A stretch of DNA of 15,162 bases, taken from an uncultured Clostridia bacterium (lineage in GTDB: Bacteria; Bacillota; Clostridia; Oscillospirales; Oscillospiraceae). The stretch covers positions 1 to 15,162 of the forward strand of contig CAMNHH010000041.1 in NCBI GenBank assembly GCA_946539175.1. Direction: 5' to 3'. This document shows, one piece after another, positions 14,341 to 15,162 of the stretch (within the stretch, counting starts at the first letter, position 1; the number at the start of each line of letters is the position of its first letter). A program made the translations under genes and the position numbers. Below the pieces are notes generated by a model. It was not told where the DNA came from, did not search any database, and saw only the letters and a program-made list of their open reading frames with translations.

Positions 14341-15162
14341 TCAGAACGCCCAGCGGCCTTTGCGGAAGATGGGGACGGTCTTGCCCTCATTGGTGACGGC
14401 GTCGATGTCCAGACCCTCGTAGCCGATCATGAAGTCCACGTGGATCATGGACTCGTTGATGCCCAGCTTGCGGCACTCCTCCAGGCTCTTCTCCTCGAAG
14501 CCCTTGATGGTGTCGGCAAAGCCGGCGCCCAGCGCCAGGTGGCAGGCGGCGTTCTCGTCAAAGAGGGTTTCGTAGAACAGCAGGCCGGACTCGGAGATGG
14601 GGGAGTTCACGGGCACCAGGGCGCACTCGCCCAGATAGCCGGCACCCTCGTCCATGGTGACCATCTTCTTCAGCAGCTCCTCGTTGCGCTCCGCGTGGAC
14701 CTCCACGGCCTTGCCGTTCTCAAAGCGGACGGAGAAGTTCTCGATCAGCTGGCCCTGGTAGGACAGGGGCTTGGTGGCGTAGACGATGCCCTCGGCCTTG
14801 CCCCGCATGGGGGAGATGAAGCACTCCTCGGTGGGGATGTTGGGGTTGAAGTAGATGCCCTGCAGGCTGGTGTCGCCGCCGCCCTTGAACTCCGCCTCGG
14901 GGATCATGCCCACGGTGAGGTCGGTGCCGTTTTCGCCCTTGTAGCGCAGCTCGGTGATGCCCAGGCTGTTGAGGTAGGCGCAGCGGTCATGCAGGTCCTT
15001 GTTGTGGGCTTCCCAGGCGGCCACGGGGTCCTCGGTGACCCGGGAGGTGAAGAGAATGGCTTCCCAGAGCTTCTCCACGGCCTTGCCCTTGGGCAGCTGG
15101 GGGAAGAGCTTCTTGGCCCAGGCGACGCCGGGCACCGCGGCGATGCACCACTGGTACTTGTT
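14341..15162 (-). CDS. M29 family metallo-aminopeptidase, 5' end outside window
   Basis: Visible are the C-terminal 273 residues of an enzyme that is usually about 410 residues; the frame stays open to the window edge and the first codons give QWCIAAVPGVAWAKK, a typical M29 block, so no start lies here. The family (AmpS, AmpT, PepS) removes N-terminal residues from cytosolic peptides using two metal ions. Numbering from the GTG at 15135, probable metal ligands are Glu104 (PTEECF), Glu170 (YLGECALVP), His199 (ACHLALG), His232 and Asp234 (MIHVDFMIG); their spacing of 66, 29, 33 and 2 equals that recalled for the Thermus enzyme. At the place of its reported active-site Tyr, seven residues after His199, this protein has Phe206 (codon 14518-14520). 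It converges on ricT across the palindrome. Confidence 0.94.
   Translation of the reverse strand, partial: NKYQWCIAAVPGVAWAKKLFPQLPKGKAVEKLWEAILFTSRVTEDPVAAWEAHNKDLHDRCAYLNSLGITELRYKGENGTDLTVGMIPEAEFKGGGDTSLQGIYFNPNIPTEECFISPMRGKAEGIVYATKPLSYQGQLIENFSVRFENGKAVEVHAERNEELLKKMVTMDEGAGYLGECALVPVNSPISESGLLFYETLFDENAACHLALGAGFADTIKGFEEKSLEECRKLGINESMIHVDFMIGYEGLDIDAVTNEGKTVPIFRKGRWAF

Overview
The window looks like chromosome of a GC-rich Firmicute, most plausibly a gut Oscillospiraceae (Flavonifractor / Oscillibacter / Lawsonibacter type). The basis is strong AGGAGG-type ribosome binding sites, the Firmicutes gene pair holB-ricT, an SLH-anchored surface protein built from Big2-like and cleaved-adhesin-like modules, and high GC with short promoters of vegetative sigma type. 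The genus is inferred from style; no marker gene fixes it. I see no rRNA, tRNA, CRISPR array, transposase, integrase or phage gene.

Layout. (1) Bases 1-6512, + strand: the 3' part of one very large secreted surface protein. It carries propeller-like segments, two cleaved-adhesin/choice-of-anchor-like domains, two Big2-like domains, a cohesin-like domain, a cysteine-containing repeat region with a perfect 120-bp tandem repeat, an unassigned domain and three C-terminal SLH motifs. (2) Bases 6513-6659: a convergent intergenic region with two strong hairpins, the second a bidirectional terminator. (3) Bases 6660-10125, - strand: a probable operon psuK - psuG - M32 carboxypeptidase with its own promoter just upstream of psuK. 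A three-copy palindromic repeat lies at the psuK/psuG junction and encodes the C-terminal tail of PsuK. (4) Bases 10265-11494, - strand: a 12-helix MFS transporter of efflux type. (5) Bases 11495-11708: a divergent promoter region. (6) Bases 11709-14262, + strand: holB (DNA polymerase III delta') and ricT (PSP1-domain Fe-S protein of the Y-complex), the conserved Firmicutes pair; RicT has long disordered extensions. (7) Bases 14263-14340: a nearly perfect long palindrome filling the whole gap between two convergent stop codons. (8) Bases 14341-15162, - strand: the C-terminal two thirds of an M29 metallo-aminopeptidase, running off the window.

How the genes fit together. PsuK and PsuG make a pseudouridine salvage route: PsuK phosphorylates pseudouridine and PsuG splits the product to uracil and ribose 5-phosphate. 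The co-transcribed M32 carboxypeptidase and the M29 aminopeptidase at the window edge are cytosolic peptide-recycling enzymes, so the central block reads as scavenging of RNA and protein breakdown products. HolB and RicT are core cell functions. The surface protein is probably an S-layer-associated or cell-wall-attached adhesin. I find no convincing undescribed multi-gene system. The strongest leads are the surface protein with its expanding repeat, the palindromic repeats that abut or invade coding ends, the RicT extensions, and a Tyr-to-Phe change at a reported active-site position in the M29 enzyme.
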